Source: Arcobacter arenosus (GTDB taxonomy: Bacteria > Campylobacterota > Campylobacteria > Campylobacterales > Arcobacteraceae). Taken from it: a stretch of 64,000 bases of DNA. The position numbers and the translations under genes were made by a program. The stretch spans positions 62,001 through 126,000 of the forward strand of contig NZ_VANU01000006.1 in assembly GCF_005771535.1 (NCBI RefSeq), given 5' to 3'. The notes under the pieces are model-generated. The model made no database searches and was not told the DNA's origin. It saw only the letters and a program-made list of their open reading frames with translations. Shown piece by piece: positions 45,205 through 53,698 of this stretch; the stretch's first letter is position 1; the number at the start of each line of letters is the position of its first letter.

Positions 45205-46131
45205 TTAATCTATAAAAACTAATTGTTCTTTATAATAATTTTTTGATATTTCTAACATCTCTTTAGCTAAATTTGTTGGTTCTATAACTAACAAATTTGG
45301 TTGCCATTTTTTTACCTCATAAATCAACTCTTTTTTCGATGTAGCTGTTAATAAAATCTCAATGGATTTATCTTTATTCTCTTTTAGAATTACTTGTGAT
45401 TTCGAAAGTGGTCTTCTTTTAAAGTATTTTGCAATATCTTCTTTTACTAATAATCTTGCTTCAAAAATATCATTATTTGGTTCAAACCAAATATTAATTG
45501 CTGAATCTAATTTCTTAAGGGCTTGGAGATTTTTTTCAAAAAATATATCTTCCACAATTAAGTTATTTATATCCTTTATGTAAAATGTTTTTAGTTTGTT
45601 ATCATTTAAATCTTTCCCAAAAAGATACCAATATCCATCAAATGTTGTAATTTTATATGGTTCTAAAGATCTATATTTATTTTTAAATTGAAATTTTATT
45701 TGTTTAAAAGAGATAATTGATTCTTGAAGTTGTTTTATAAGTTGAGTTTTATCAGAAATATCTTCTATCTCTATTTTACTATAAATTGGATTTTCATGAG
45801 TGTTTTGAAGTTTTGAAAATAGTGTATTTGCTTTGCTTCCAAATCCACTCCCCATAGAACTAGCAAACTCTTTTAATACATCTAAAACTAAATCTTCTTC
45901 AAAAGAAAGGTTTTTGTCAATACTATGACCATCTTTAACTTTCCATTTATGACCAATTTTTTCTATTGGAAGTTTCTGAATGAGTCGCTCGTTAAAGTCT
46001 CTTTGAATTGTTTTTGTAGAAACATTAAACTCCTGTGCTAAATCTTTTACAGAAAGAACTTCTCCTTCTCTTAGTCTTTGCCAAATGCTATTTAGTCTAA
46101 AAAGTATTTTATCATAGTCATGTTTTTTCAT
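45205..46131 (-). CDS. WYL-domain transcriptional regulator
   Basis: The 308-residue product has an N-terminal winged HTH (LSVKDLAQEFNVSTKTIQRDFNERL, about 24-48) and a WYL ligand-binding domain (FKNKYRSLEPYKITTFDGYWYLFGKD, about 148-173, the WYL motif reading WYL). A C-terminal WCX extension ends the protein. Such regulators often sense nucleotides or single-stranded DNA and control stress, repair or defence genes. It is convergent with the DEAD-box gene by 1 base. The ribosome site is weak. Its targets are unknown. Confidence 0.85.
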   Translation of the reverse strand: MKKHDYDKILFRLNSIWQRLREGEVLSVKDLAQEFNVSTKTIQRDFNERLIQKLPIEKIGHKWKVKDGHSIDKNLSFEEDLVLDVLKEFASSMGSGFGSKANTLFSKLQNTHENPIYSKIEIEDISDKTQLIKQLQESIISFKQIKFQFKNKYRSLEPYKITTFDGYWYLFGKDLNDNKLKTFYIKDINNLIVEDIFFEKNLQALKKLDSAINIWFEPNNDIFEARLLVKEDIAKYFKRRPLSKSQVILKENKDKSIEILLTATSKKELIYEVKKWQPNLLVIEPTNLAKEMLEISKNYYKEQLVFID

Positions 46132-46194
46132 ACGAAAGTTTATTGTATTTAAATTAAAATCAAGATTAGTTTGTAGGTTTTAAAAGATAGGATT

Positions 46195-46222
46195 AATATA
46201 GGAAGTTAAAACTTCCTATATT
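46195..46222. terminator. Long hairpin after the H1-like gene
   Basis: AATATAGGAAGTT and AACTTCCTATATT form a 13-bp perfect stem with a 2-base loop, 4 bases beyond the stop of the H1-like gene. TTTTG follows on the plus strand. It likely separates the H1-like gene from the WYL regulator. Confidence 0.65.
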
Positions 46223-46226
46223 TTGA

Positions 46227-46415
46227 TTATGCAGCTTTTTTAACTGCTTTTTTTGCTAATTTTTTAGCTGCTTTTACTTTAGTTGGCGCTTTTTTTGCAA
46301 CTGCTTTCTTAACTGCTTTAATTGCTGCTGGAGCTTTTTTCTTTTTGATTTCAGCTTTCTTAACTGCTTTTTTTGCAACTTTTGCAATTACCTTTTTCTT
46401 TAATTCTTTTGCCAT
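46227..46415 (-). CDS. Histone H1-like Lys/Ala-rich protein
   Basis: The 62-residue product is almost all Lys, Ala, Val and Ile with a few Pro and Thr, in repeats such as AVKKAVAKKAPTK and KKLAKKAVKK. It has no acidic residue except near the N-terminus. That composition is typical of bacterial H1-like (Hc1/AlgP-tail-like) proteins that bind DNA loosely. AAAAAAGGAAGC precedes the ATG and a long hairpin follows, so it is a real short gene and likely well expressed. Confidence 0.8.
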   Translation of the reverse strand: MAKELKKKVIAKVAKKAVKKAEIKKKKAPAAIKAVKKAVAKKAPTKVKAAKKLAKKAVKKAA

Positions 46416-46539
46416 ATAGCTTCCTTTTTTATTTTTTATTACATTAAGTAATATATTATGACTATTATATATTTTTTAACTTAATTGTAAATAAAAAAAT
46501 GTTAAAATTATAATTATTTTTTAAATATGAAGGATATTT

Positions 46540-46806
46540 ATGACATTTATAGAGTTTAAAAAGTGTTTGCTAGATGCAGAAACATCCATACCAAAATTTT
46601 GTAAGTTAATTAAAGTTAGTGAAAAAAATATACAATCTTATAAGAAAAAAGACCATATACCTAATGCAATAGCCGTAGCAGCTGCATGTTTTGCAAAAAT
46701 GCATAATTTAGGTATTGATTATAAGATTTTTATAGATCAACTAGGTTTAGTTATAAAAACTAAGCCAGGAGTTGGTTTTGCAAAGAAAAAAGAGTTTGAA
46801 AAATAG
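46540..46806 (+). CDS. Small HTH-like protein
   Basis: The 88-residue product has a compact helical start with a possible helix-turn-helix: AETSIPKFCKLIKVSEKNIQSYKKKDHIPNAIAVAAACFAKM looks like a Cro/C1-type fold with a recognition helix at KNIQSYKKK. GAAGGATA precedes the ATG. It faces away from the H1-like gene and is convergent with the next 67-residue gene. Target and function are unknown. Confidence 0.6.
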   Translation: MTFIEFKKCLLDAETSIPKFCKLIKVSEKNIQSYKKKDHIPNAIAVAAACFAKMHNLGIDYKIFIDQLGLVIKTKPGVGFAKKKEFEK

Positions 46807-46810
46807 AAGA

Positions 46811-47014
46811 TTAAAGCTCTTCTATTTTTATATTACCCTCTTTTGTTTCTTTAAATTTCATATTCTTTTCTTTTAGTTTTCTAATCAGTTTTATATTTTC
46901 TGATGTGGATTTGTAAGATCTTTTTTCTGGTGAAATTCTTTTGATAGTTTTCTCTTTTTCATCAAAAGAAAAACATGAGATATTAAGTTCTTTTAGTAAC
47001 TTTACGTATGGCAT
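46811..47014 (-). CDS. Small basic protein, unknown
   Basis: The 67-residue product is lysine-rich and predicted soluble, with two helices (PYVKLLKELNI and SENIKLIRKLKEK) separated by a charged loop. GGAG lies 8 bases before the ATG, which supports it as a gene. It is convergent with the HTH-like gene with a 4-base gap. No family is recognised. Confidence 0.5.
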   Translation of the reverse strand: MPYVKLLKELNISCFSFDEKEKTIKRISPEKRSYKSTSENIKLIRKLKEKNMKFKETKEGNIKIEEL

Positions 47015-47113
47015 ATTGCATCTCCAAATATTATACTGAACATATGTTCAGTGAATTTTACCTAAGAAATATTTATAACATTATAATATATACAGTTATG
47101 TACAAAAGTTGTA

Positions 47114-48661
47114 CTAATATTTAATCAGTACAATACCCATTTCTTCTTTTATTGTTGTATATTTATTAAAATCTTTTAAGTAAATTTTCTTAGTTAAAAT
47201 ATATTCACCTTTTTTAGGGGCACCTTTTTTTACTAAACTTTGGGAATAGAGATTAAAACTTGGATTATTCATTTTATACATATTTATTTTTAGTTTATTT
47301 TCTTTTGCATATAAAGCTATATTTTTGATAGGTTCCTGTTGAATTTTTCCTACTACTGGTACAATTATATAATTCACAGAAATTACAAAAATAAAACTTA
47401 TTAGCAAAAATTTATTTTCAAGTTTTATAAGTTTTATCTTGAAGATAAAAAGAGTTAGAATTATTAGTATGCAAAGTTTAACTTGAAAGTATATATCTAA
47501 AACTTCAATAATTTCATCTTCAATTGAATTAACAAATTTATCTTTTATTGGAATCATTTGTAATAGGTTAGGTAAAAAAAGAAAAATTGTTAAAAAAAAT
47601 AAAAGTGGTAAAAATAGTACTAAAAAAACTTTCTTATTCTCTTGTTTTAAATATTCATTAAAAACAATTCCCATTAAAATAAAAAGTGGTGTATATCCAT
47701 AAATTATATAGTGAGGAAGTTTAGTATTTGAAAATGAAAAGAAAATGAAAACAAAAATAAACCAGATAAAAAGAAATAGGTTTATATCATTATTTAGATA
47801 AGTTTTAATTTTTGTAAGTGTTTTTATTACTAAAGTTGAAAATGGTAATAATCCAAAAATTAATACAGGAATAAAATAAAAATATGTTCCTGAATGTCCT
47901 TCAAAAGTAGAGTTAAATCTAGAAAGATTATGCTTTAGAAAAAATCCATCGATAAAAAGTTGCCCTTGGTCAAGATACTCTAATATATACCAAGGTAAGG
48001 CAATAACTAAAAAAATCAATAAACCTTTTATGTTAAATACAGATTTTATCCAAAATAGAAATTCTTTTTTTATTAATAAAAAAATTAATGTACAAGCAAG
48101 GGGAACTAATATTGCAATTGGACCTTTTGTTAAAACTCCAAATCCTATAAAGGTGAAGGTATAATATAAATAGTTGATATTTTTTGTTTTAAAATAGTGA
48201 TAAAAACTAAACATGCTTAGAACTATAAACATATTTAATAATGCATCAGCAGTTGCTGCTTTTGTAATAATATTTATTTGAAGAGATGATAAAAAAATTA
48301 TACTTGTGTATAATGCAGTTTTTTCATTAAAATATCTATTGGTAAATAAATATATTGCACTTAACCATAAAAGTGAGAATATTACGCTTGGTATTCTTAG
48401 TGCAAATTCGTTTAAACCAAAAATTGAAACACTTAAGGCTTGAAACCAATATATAAGTATTGGTTTATCAAATCTTAATTCTCCATTTAAATATATTGTA
48501 AGGAAATTCTTATTTAAAAGCATCTCTCTAGTAGCTTCACTAAAAGCTCCTTCATCTAAATCAAATAAGGGTACATTTCCAATTGGTAGAAGTAGGGCAA
48601 ATAAAGAAAAAAATAAAAGAACTATTAAGTTGTGATATCTAAATTTCAAAATTTTATTCAA
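47114..48661 (-). CDS. GT39/ArnT-like membrane glycosyltransferase
   Basis: The 515-residue product is a polytopic membrane protein of the PMT/ArnT group. It has FDLDEGAFSEATREML after the first helix (the catalytic Asp-Glu loop of this group), LRFDKPILIYWFQAL, LRIPSVIFSLLW, ATADALLNMF and FGVLTKGPIAI. These enzymes move sugars from undecaprenyl or dolichyl phosphate to lipid A or proteins in the periplasm. The start is TTG behind AGGA. It is divergent from the phosphatase gene. The acceptor is not known. Confidence 0.85.
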   Translation of the reverse strand: MNKILKFRYHNLIVLLFFSLFALLLPIGNVPLFDLDEGAFSEATREMLLNKNFLTIYLNGELRFDKPILIYWFQALSVSIFGLNEFALRIPSVIFSLLWLSAIYLFTNRYFNEKTALYTSIIFLSSLQINIITKAATADALLNMFIVLSMFSFYHYFKTKNINYLYYTFTFIGFGVLTKGPIAILVPLACTLIFLLIKKEFLFWIKSVFNIKGLLIFLVIALPWYILEYLDQGQLFIDGFFLKHNLSRFNSTFEGHSGTYFYFIPVLIFGLLPFSTLVIKTLTKIKTYLNNDINLFLFIWFIFVFIFFSFSNTKLPHYIIYGYTPLFILMGIVFNEYLKQENKKVFLVLFLPLLFFLTIFLFLPNLLQMIPIKDKFVNSIEDEIIEVLDIYFQVKLCILIILTLFIFKIKLIKLENKFLLISFIFVISVNYIIVPVVGKIQQEPIKNIALYAKENKLKINMYKMNNPSFNLYSQSLVKKGAPKKGEYILTKKIYLKDFNKYTTIKEEMGIVLIKY

Positions 48662-48782
48662 ATCAATCCTATTTATTTTTTGAAAGTTTAGCCAACAATC
48701 ACTTTTAGAAATTTCTATTTTATGTCACTAAAATGAAATCATATAGATTTAAAATAAAAAGATTTACTTAGTAAGGAAAAAA

Positions 48783-49466
48783 ATGCAAACTCTTAGATTT
48801 GATTTAGATGATAGTTATGATAGAAAAGTTGCATGGCTTTATTCAATGTTTTTTGAAGATCATAACTTTACAAACTACTTTAGGTTTAATTTTCATCAAG
48901 TTTCAAATGGAATTTATCGTTCAAGTCAACCTACTATGAAAAAACTAGAAGAATTGAAAAATGAGTATGGGATAAAAACTGTTATTAATCTAAAATCAGA
49001 AAACAGAAAAAGTGCATATTTTTTATTTGAAGAGGAAAAATGTAGAGAACTTGGACTAAAGCTTATAAATGTAAATATTCGTTCAAGGGAAATGCCTACA
49101 ACTAAAGAACTTTTAGAATATAAAAGAATTATGGAAGAAGAGATGCACAATCCTACTTTAATTCATTGTAAAGCAGGTGCTGATAGAACAGGAATCTTTT
49201 GTACTTTATATCAGTACTTTATTGAAAAAAGAGATATTTTAGATACAAATCAATTAAGATTTTTACCTTTTGGGCATGTTAAGTATTCAAAGGCAGGTAG
49301 AAGTGATTATTATTTTGAACAATTTGCTAAATATCAAAAAGAAAACCCTAATATAGATCTAATTACTTGGTCAAAAGAAGTAGCAGATCTAAAAAAAATG
49401 AAAGAGGAGTTTAAGGTGAATTTCTTTGCAAGTTTTCTAAATGAAAAAATTTTAAGAAGAGAATAG
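48783..49466 (+). CDS. Dual-specificity/tyrosine phosphatase-like protein
   Basis: The 227-residue product has the Cx5R signature LIHCKAGADRTGIF (near 122-135) with catalytic Cys and Arg. Upstream IYRSSQPTMKKLEEL and TVINLKSE are typical of bacterial DSP/PTP-fold lipid or protein phosphatases. AAGGAA precedes the ATG. The first 40 residues hold no signal peptide, so it is cytosolic or peripheral. Divergence from the GT39 gene may point to a role in lipid or glycan metabolism, but that is speculative. Confidence 0.82.
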   Translation: MQTLRFDLDDSYDRKVAWLYSMFFEDHNFTNYFRFNFHQVSNGIYRSSQPTMKKLEELKNEYGIKTVINLKSENRKSAYFLFEEEKCRELGLKLINVNIRSREMPTTKELLEYKRIMEEEMHNPTLIHCKAGADRTGIFCTLYQYFIEKRDILDTNQLRFLPFGHVKYSKAGRSDYYFEQFAKYQKENPNIDLITWSKEVADLKKMKEEFKVNFFASFLNEKILRRE

Positions 49467-49558
49467 GTTTTATTCTTTTTTGTAACTGAGTAGTCACCAA
49501 GATTAAATACTATTTTGTTACTGAAGTATTTGTTTGTTTCACATCCCAATATTTCCTA

Positions 49559-49588
49559 TTGAAACTAAATAACAATACTCAGTATGAT
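49559..49588 (+). promoter_or_regulatory. Possible promoter of a small RNA
   Basis: TTGAAA (49559-49564) and TATGAT (49583-49588) are 18 bases apart, with no gene following on this strand before a strong terminator at 49620. Confidence 0.35.
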
Positions 49589-49594
49589 TCGCGT

Positions 49595-49653
49595 CAGACA
49601 ATACTTACTTTACTTATAAGAGGAGCTTAACTTCCCTTCGGCTCCTCTTTTTT
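49595..49653 (+). ncRNA. Candidate small RNA of about 60 bases
   Basis: Between the promoter-like boxes at 49559-49588 and a strong hairpin with a T run there is room only for a short transcript with no reading frame. The rest of the 49467-49936 gap holds a 40-residue ORF on the minus strand and otherwise only AT-rich sequence. The RNA has an unstructured 5' part and the terminator hairpin, like trans-acting sRNAs. The hairpin could instead end a long 3' extension of the phosphatase mRNA. Confidence 0.3.
49620..49653 (+). terminator. Strong rho-independent terminator
   Basis: GAGGAGC and GCTCCTC form a 7-bp GC-rich stem around a 14-base loop, followed by six T. It is by far the most GC-rich structure in this gap. 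Confidence 0.8.
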
Positions 49654-49654
49654 C

Positions 49655-49777
49655 TTAGAATATTGACAATACTAAAACAATAACACTTATTACTGCTATT
49701 GAGCTAATTAGCATTTTACTAGAATCTTTTTTGCTAGTAATATAATTACCATTTAATTGTATTGAATAATAGTTCAT
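49655..49777 (-). CDS. Possible 40-residue membrane protein
   Basis: On the minus strand an ATG behind a good AAAGGAT site opens 40 codons. A polar, lysine-containing N-terminus (MNYYSIQLNGNYITSKKDSSK) is followed by one hydrophobic helix reaching the end (MLISSIAVISVIVLVLSIF). The same AAAGGATacaaa leader precedes the APC permease gene. A tail-anchored small protein is plausible. Function is unknown. Confidence 0.5.
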   Translation of the reverse strand: MNYYSIQLNGNYITSKKDSSKMLISSIAVISVIVLVLSIF

Positions 49778-49936
49778 TTTGTATCCTTTTAACTATATTT
49801 TATTACTTTTATATATTTATAGTAACATAAAAAGAATCAAATGTAAAGTTAAAAAAATAAAAATTTTAAATTTTTCGGACATTAACTTGTCTACTTTATA
49901 GTTCATAATGTTTAAAATTAAAAAAAAGGAAACATC

Positions 49937-50134
49937 ATGGGAAACTTTTTATTTACAATCACTTTAGGTTCTATTCTTTACTTTTTATATGGTAGTTTAG
50001 TTTTTTGGTCTGTTGGTAGCGCATTGGCAGTTTTATTTATAGCTTTGATGTTTGTTGATATTAAAGATACACAAGAAAAGATTGAAGAACAATCAGAAAA
50101 ATTGATTTATAGATTAGATAAAGCATTATTTTAA
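49937..50134 (+). CDS. Small membrane protein, 65 residues
   Basis: The product has two hydrophobic helices (FTITLGSILYFLYGSLVF and GSALAVLFIALMFVDI) and an acidic C-terminal helix (DTQEKIEEQSEKLIYRLDKALF). AAAAAGGAAAC precedes the ATG, and a strong terminator follows, so it is a single-gene unit. The family is not recognised. Confidence 0.65.
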   Translation: MGNFLFTITLGSILYFLYGSLVFWSVGSALAVLFIALMFVDIKDTQEKIEEQSEKLIYRLDKALF

Positions 50135-50140
50135 ATCTTT

Positions 50141-50176
50141 TTATCAACTGTAAACTTTAAAATTTACAGTTGATAA
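50141..50176. terminator. Bidirectional terminator before the SNF genes
   Basis: TTATCAACTGTAAA and TTTACAGTTGATAA form a 14-bp perfect stem with an 8-base loop, between two convergent transcription units. Confidence 0.8.
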
Positions 50177-50185
50177 TGGTTTTAT

Positions 50186-51529
50186 TTAGCCAATTAATCC
50201 TAATTTATTAAAAAATAGTATAGCAATTGCAATTGGAACTATATATCTAATTAGTGCATACCATATGTTAAATACAGCAACACTAGTAACTGAAGTAAAC
50301 TTTGTTTTTAAAACATTTTTATCAACAAAGTATCCTAAGAAGATACAAGTTACAAAACCAGAAATTGGAAGAGCAACTGATGAAGTTAGGTAATCCATAT
50401 GATCAAATAAGCTTTTACCAAAGAAAGTTAACATTTCACCATAATCAGCACTCATAGATAATAATGCAAAAATTCCTAAAATCCAAAGAAATGTTGCTGT
50501 GTAAAATACAGCTTTTATTCTACTCATTTGGAATTTTTCAATTAGATATCTTACTGATGGCTCTACTAAAGATACGGCTGATGTAATACCTGCAAATAAT
50601 AAGGCACAGAAAAAAGCAACTGCAATAACTTGTCCAAATATTCCCCATTCCGAAAAAATTAAAGGTAAAGAGATAAATACAAGACCTGGTCCAGCAGTAC
50701 TTTTTGCTCCAGCAGCAAATAAAAATGAGAAGATAATAATTCCTGCAATTAATGCAACAGCAGTATCTACAATAGCTACAAAGACAGATGATTTAATAAA
50801 GTTTGTATCTTTTCCCATTGATGCAGAATAAGTTATTATAATACCCATACCAAGAGATAGTGTAAAAAATGCTTGTCCAATAGCTGCTAAAATTGAATCA
50901 ACTGTAACTTTTGACCAATCAGGCATAAACATAAAGTTTATCGCTTTACCAAATGAATCAAGACTCATAGAGTAGATTAATAATCCAAATAAGATTAATG
51001 CAAGTAAAGGCATAAGTATTAAATTAAGTTTTTCAATACCAGCTTTAATACCCTTTAATGCAATAAAAACCATAGTTGCAACAACTAAAGTATGAAATAA
51101 TATTTGCGTTCCAATTTTTTGTGTAATTAGATTTGTAAAAGTATCTTCTGCTTCTTTTATAGTTGTTGGAAGTCCTGTAATACTTATTATTAAATATTCA
51201 ATAATCCATCCAATAATAAATGCATAAAAAGATAAAATTATAATACCTGCAAAGATTTGAAAACCTGCCCATCTCCAGTTCTTATTGTTTGTTTTAGAGA
51301 TAACTTGATATGAAGATGCAGCATTCGCTTTTGCTTCTTTTCCTATATATGATTCTGCAATAAAAATTGAAAGTCCAATAAATGTAATAGCAATTATATA
51401 TAAAAGTACAAATGCACCTCCACCATTTTCTCCTGTTACATATGGAAACTTCCATATATTACCAAGTCCTACAGCAGAACCAGCTGCTGCTAATATAAAT
51501 CCAATTCTTGAAAATGTGTTTGTTTTCAT
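50186..51529 (-). CDS. Sodium-dependent SNF/NSS-family transporter (second copy)
   Basis: The 447-residue product has about 11-12 helices and the NSS sodium and substrate-binding signature GFILAAAGSAVGLGNIWKFP in helix 1, with GITSAVSLVEP near helix 8. It imports amino acids or related compounds with sodium, like LeuT or MhsT. It is 3' of a close paralogue, sharing one base (TAATG), so both are made from one mRNA. Substrate is not predictable; the two copies may differ in specificity or act together. Confidence 0.9.
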   Translation of the reverse strand: MKTNTFSRIGFILAAAGSAVGLGNIWKFPYVTGENGGGAFVLLYIIAITFIGLSIFIAESYIGKEAKANAASSYQVISKTNNKNWRWAGFQIFAGIIILSFYAFIIGWIIEYLIISITGLPTTIKEAEDTFTNLITQKIGTQILFHTLVVATMVFIALKGIKAGIEKLNLILMPLLALILFGLLIYSMSLDSFGKAINFMFMPDWSKVTVDSILAAIGQAFFTLSLGMGIIITYSASMGKDTNFIKSSVFVAIVDTAVALIAGIIIFSFLFAAGAKSTAGPGLVFISLPLIFSEWGIFGQVIAVAFFCALLFAGITSAVSLVEPSVRYLIEKFQMSRIKAVFYTATFLWILGIFALLSMSADYGEMLTFFGKSLFDHMDYLTSSVALPISGFVTCIFLGYFVDKNVLKTKFTSVTSVAVFNIWYALIRYIVPIAIAILFFNKLGLIG

Positions 51530-52863
51530 TAAATAGCTCCTAATTTATTTAAGAATAAAATGATAATTGCAACGGGAACTATATATCTAATAAGAAAGTA
51601 CCAGATACTAAATATCGTATAACTTGTATGTTTTGTAAATTTTTCTTCCAAAGTCTTTTTTTCAACAAAATAACCTAAGAAGATACATATCATTATTGCA
51701 GCAATAGGCATCATAATTGATGAACTTGCAAAGTCCATAATATCAAAGGCATTTTTTCCAAAGAAAGTAAGTACTTCACCAAATGATTTTGACATTGAAA
51801 GTAGGGCTATGATACCCAAAATATAAAAAGTTGTCCCACAAAGAATTGTTGCTTTAACTCTAGATATTTTAAATCTTTCAATAAAAAATCTAAGTGATGG
51901 TTCTATCATTGATACAGCAGAAGTAATACCTGCAAAAACTAAAGCAAGAAAAAATGAAACTGCAATTATATTTCCTAATATTCCCCAAGATGAAAAGATT
52001 ACAGGAAGTGAAATAAATACAAGTCCAGGTCCTGCTGCACTTTTTGCACCAGCTGTAAAAAGGAATGTAAAGATAATAAGGCCAGCAACTAAGGCAATCA
52101 TCGTATCAACAGAGGCTACAATAAATGATGATTTAACAATATTTGCATTTTTAGGTAAAGAAGCAGAATAAGTTAAAATTGTTCCAACTCCAAGTGATAA
52201 TGTAAAAAATGCTTGTCCTAAAGCTGCAAGTAGTGCATTACTATCAATTTTTGAAAAATCTGGGCTAAACATAAAAGAGACAGCCTGTGAAAAAGAGTCT
52301 AAAGTAAATGCATAAATCAATAAACCAAATAAAATTAACCCTAATAATGGCATTAAAATAAGATTTATTTTTTCAATACCTTCTTTAATACCCTTTAAAA
52401 CTATAAAAACAACAGTCCCTGCAATAATTGTATGGTAAAGAAGTAAAGAGCTAATATCATTTGAAATCAGGTTTTCAAAGTTTTCACCAGCAATTTTAGC
52501 TTCAGTAGGAAGAAAAACAAAAGATTTAATCATATAATCTAAAATCCAACCTAAAACAACAGAATAAAAAGATAATATAATTAATCCTGTAGCAACCATA
52601 AAACCGGCATATTTCCAGTTTTTATTTTTTGTTTTAGAAAGTGTAACAAATGAAGTAGAAACATCTGCTTGTCCATTTTGTCCAATAACTGCTTCAGCAA
52701 GAAAAACAGTTAAACCAATAAATAGTATGGCAAGTAAATAGACTAAAATAAAAGCACCACCACCATATTCTCCTGTAATATAAGGAAATCTCCATATATT
52801 ACCCAATCCAACAGCTGATCCAGCTGCTGTAAGTATAAAACCTATACGTGAAAATTTATTCAC
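51529..52863 (-). CDS. Sodium-dependent SNF/NSS-family transporter (first copy)
   Basis: The 444-residue product is a paralogue of the next gene, nearly collinear: RIGFILTAAGSAVGLGNIWRFPYITG in helix 1, GIKEGIEKINLILMPLLGLILFGLLIYAF in the middle and GITSAVSMIEPSLRFFIERFK. The start is GTG behind GAGGA. Retained collinearity shows tandem duplication followed by divergence. It takes up amino-acid-like substrates using sodium, fitting a marine or brackish lifestyle. Confidence 0.9.
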   Translation of the reverse strand: MNKFSRIGFILTAAGSAVGLGNIWRFPYITGEYGGGAFILVYLLAILFIGLTVFLAEAVIGQNGQADVSTSFVTLSKTKNKNWKYAGFMVATGLIILSFYSVVLGWILDYMIKSFVFLPTEAKIAGENFENLISNDISSLLLYHTIIAGTVVFIVLKGIKEGIEKINLILMPLLGLILFGLLIYAFTLDSFSQAVSFMFSPDFSKIDSNALLAALGQAFFTLSLGVGTILTYSASLPKNANIVKSSFIVASVDTMIALVAGLIIFTFLFTAGAKSAAGPGLVFISLPVIFSSWGILGNIIAVSFFLALVFAGITSAVSMIEPSLRFFIERFKISRVKATILCGTTFYILGIIALLSMSKSFGEVLTFFGKNAFDIMDFASSSIMMPIAAIMICIFLGYFVEKKTLEEKFTKHTSYTIFSIWYFLIRYIVPVAIIILFLNKLGAI

Positions 52864-52939
52864 AACTAATCCTCATCTAAAAAATTTATATGTAATTATA
52901 GTGAAATAAAAATGAAATTTATATGAATAAAATTTGTTA

Positions 52940-53680
52940 TTAACCTAAAACTTTATCAAGTGTATATTTTAAATCTTCATCAAGGTTTTCCATTGAGCTT
53001 CTCATCCAATTTAAATAACCAGGATCTTCAAGAGCTACTTCTGCAATATCTTTACCTCTATATTTTCCAAATCTAAAAGTTTTTACCATAACTGGTGTTT
53101 TTGTAAGATCAACAAGTTTTTCCATAGGGTTGTAGTCTGGGTAAATTTCTCTACATTTTCCAACTAATTTAGATAAAAATAATTTCATAACTAAAACATC
53201 ACCAATAGCATCATGTGCTTTTATGGTAATATTATGTTTCATTGCTTCATTTTGTTCTTGTTTATATAATTCAAGGGCATATCTTAGATATTGTAATCTA
53301 TGATAAGGCATTTCAGGGAAAAGATGTTTTGCACATCTTAAGGTATCAATAATCTGATAAGAGTTTATAAATCCTTCTTTTTCAATCATTCCCATATCAA
53401 AATTGATGTTATGAGCAATTAGATAGTTTTCTTGATTATTAAGCTCTTCTAATCTTTTATAAAAATTAGTTTCAGTCGCTTTAGGTTTATTTACAATTAA
53501 ATCAGGGGTTATATTATGCACTTCCATAGCTTCAAGTTTAATCTCAACATCACTTGAACATAATTCATCATAACATTCAATTTCACCTTTATGATTAAAA
53601 ATCATAGCTCCAAATTGAATTACTCTATCTTCTTCAGCATTTCCTGTTGTTTCAGTATCAAATAGTACATAAAATGGCAT
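52940..53680 (-). CDS. DEDDh 3'-5' exonuclease with DUF3820 tail (ExoX-like)
   Basis: The 246-residue product has the exonuclease motifs FDTETTG (ExoI), HNINFDMGMIE (ExoII) and HDAIGDVLVM (ExoIII, DEDDh type). A C-terminal segment (FRFGKYRGKDIAEVALEDPGYLNWM) is typical of DUF3820. It is like ExoX and probably trims single strands in repair. GGAG precedes the ATG. It lies 18 bases after queA in the tatB-tatC-queA unit. Confidence 0.85.
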   Translation of the reverse strand: MPFYVLFDTETTGNAEEDRVIQFGAMIFNHKGEIECYDELCSSDVEIKLEAMEVHNITPDLIVNKPKATETNFYKRLEELNNQENYLIAHNINFDMGMIEKEGFINSYQIIDTLRCAKHLFPEMPYHRLQYLRYALELYKQEQNEAMKHNITIKAHDAIGDVLVMKLFLSKLVGKCREIYPDYNPMEKLVDLTKTPVMVKTFRFGKYRGKDIAEVALEDPGYLNWMRSSMENLDEDLKYTLDKVLG

Positions 53681-53698
53681 TTTATAATATCTCCAAAA

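Noticed and set aside
46227-46415. The Lys/Ala gene as a simple sequence repeat without coding function
   Set aside because: It has a start codon behind AAGGAAGC, an uninterrupted frame and its own hairpin, and the composition matches known H1-like proteins.
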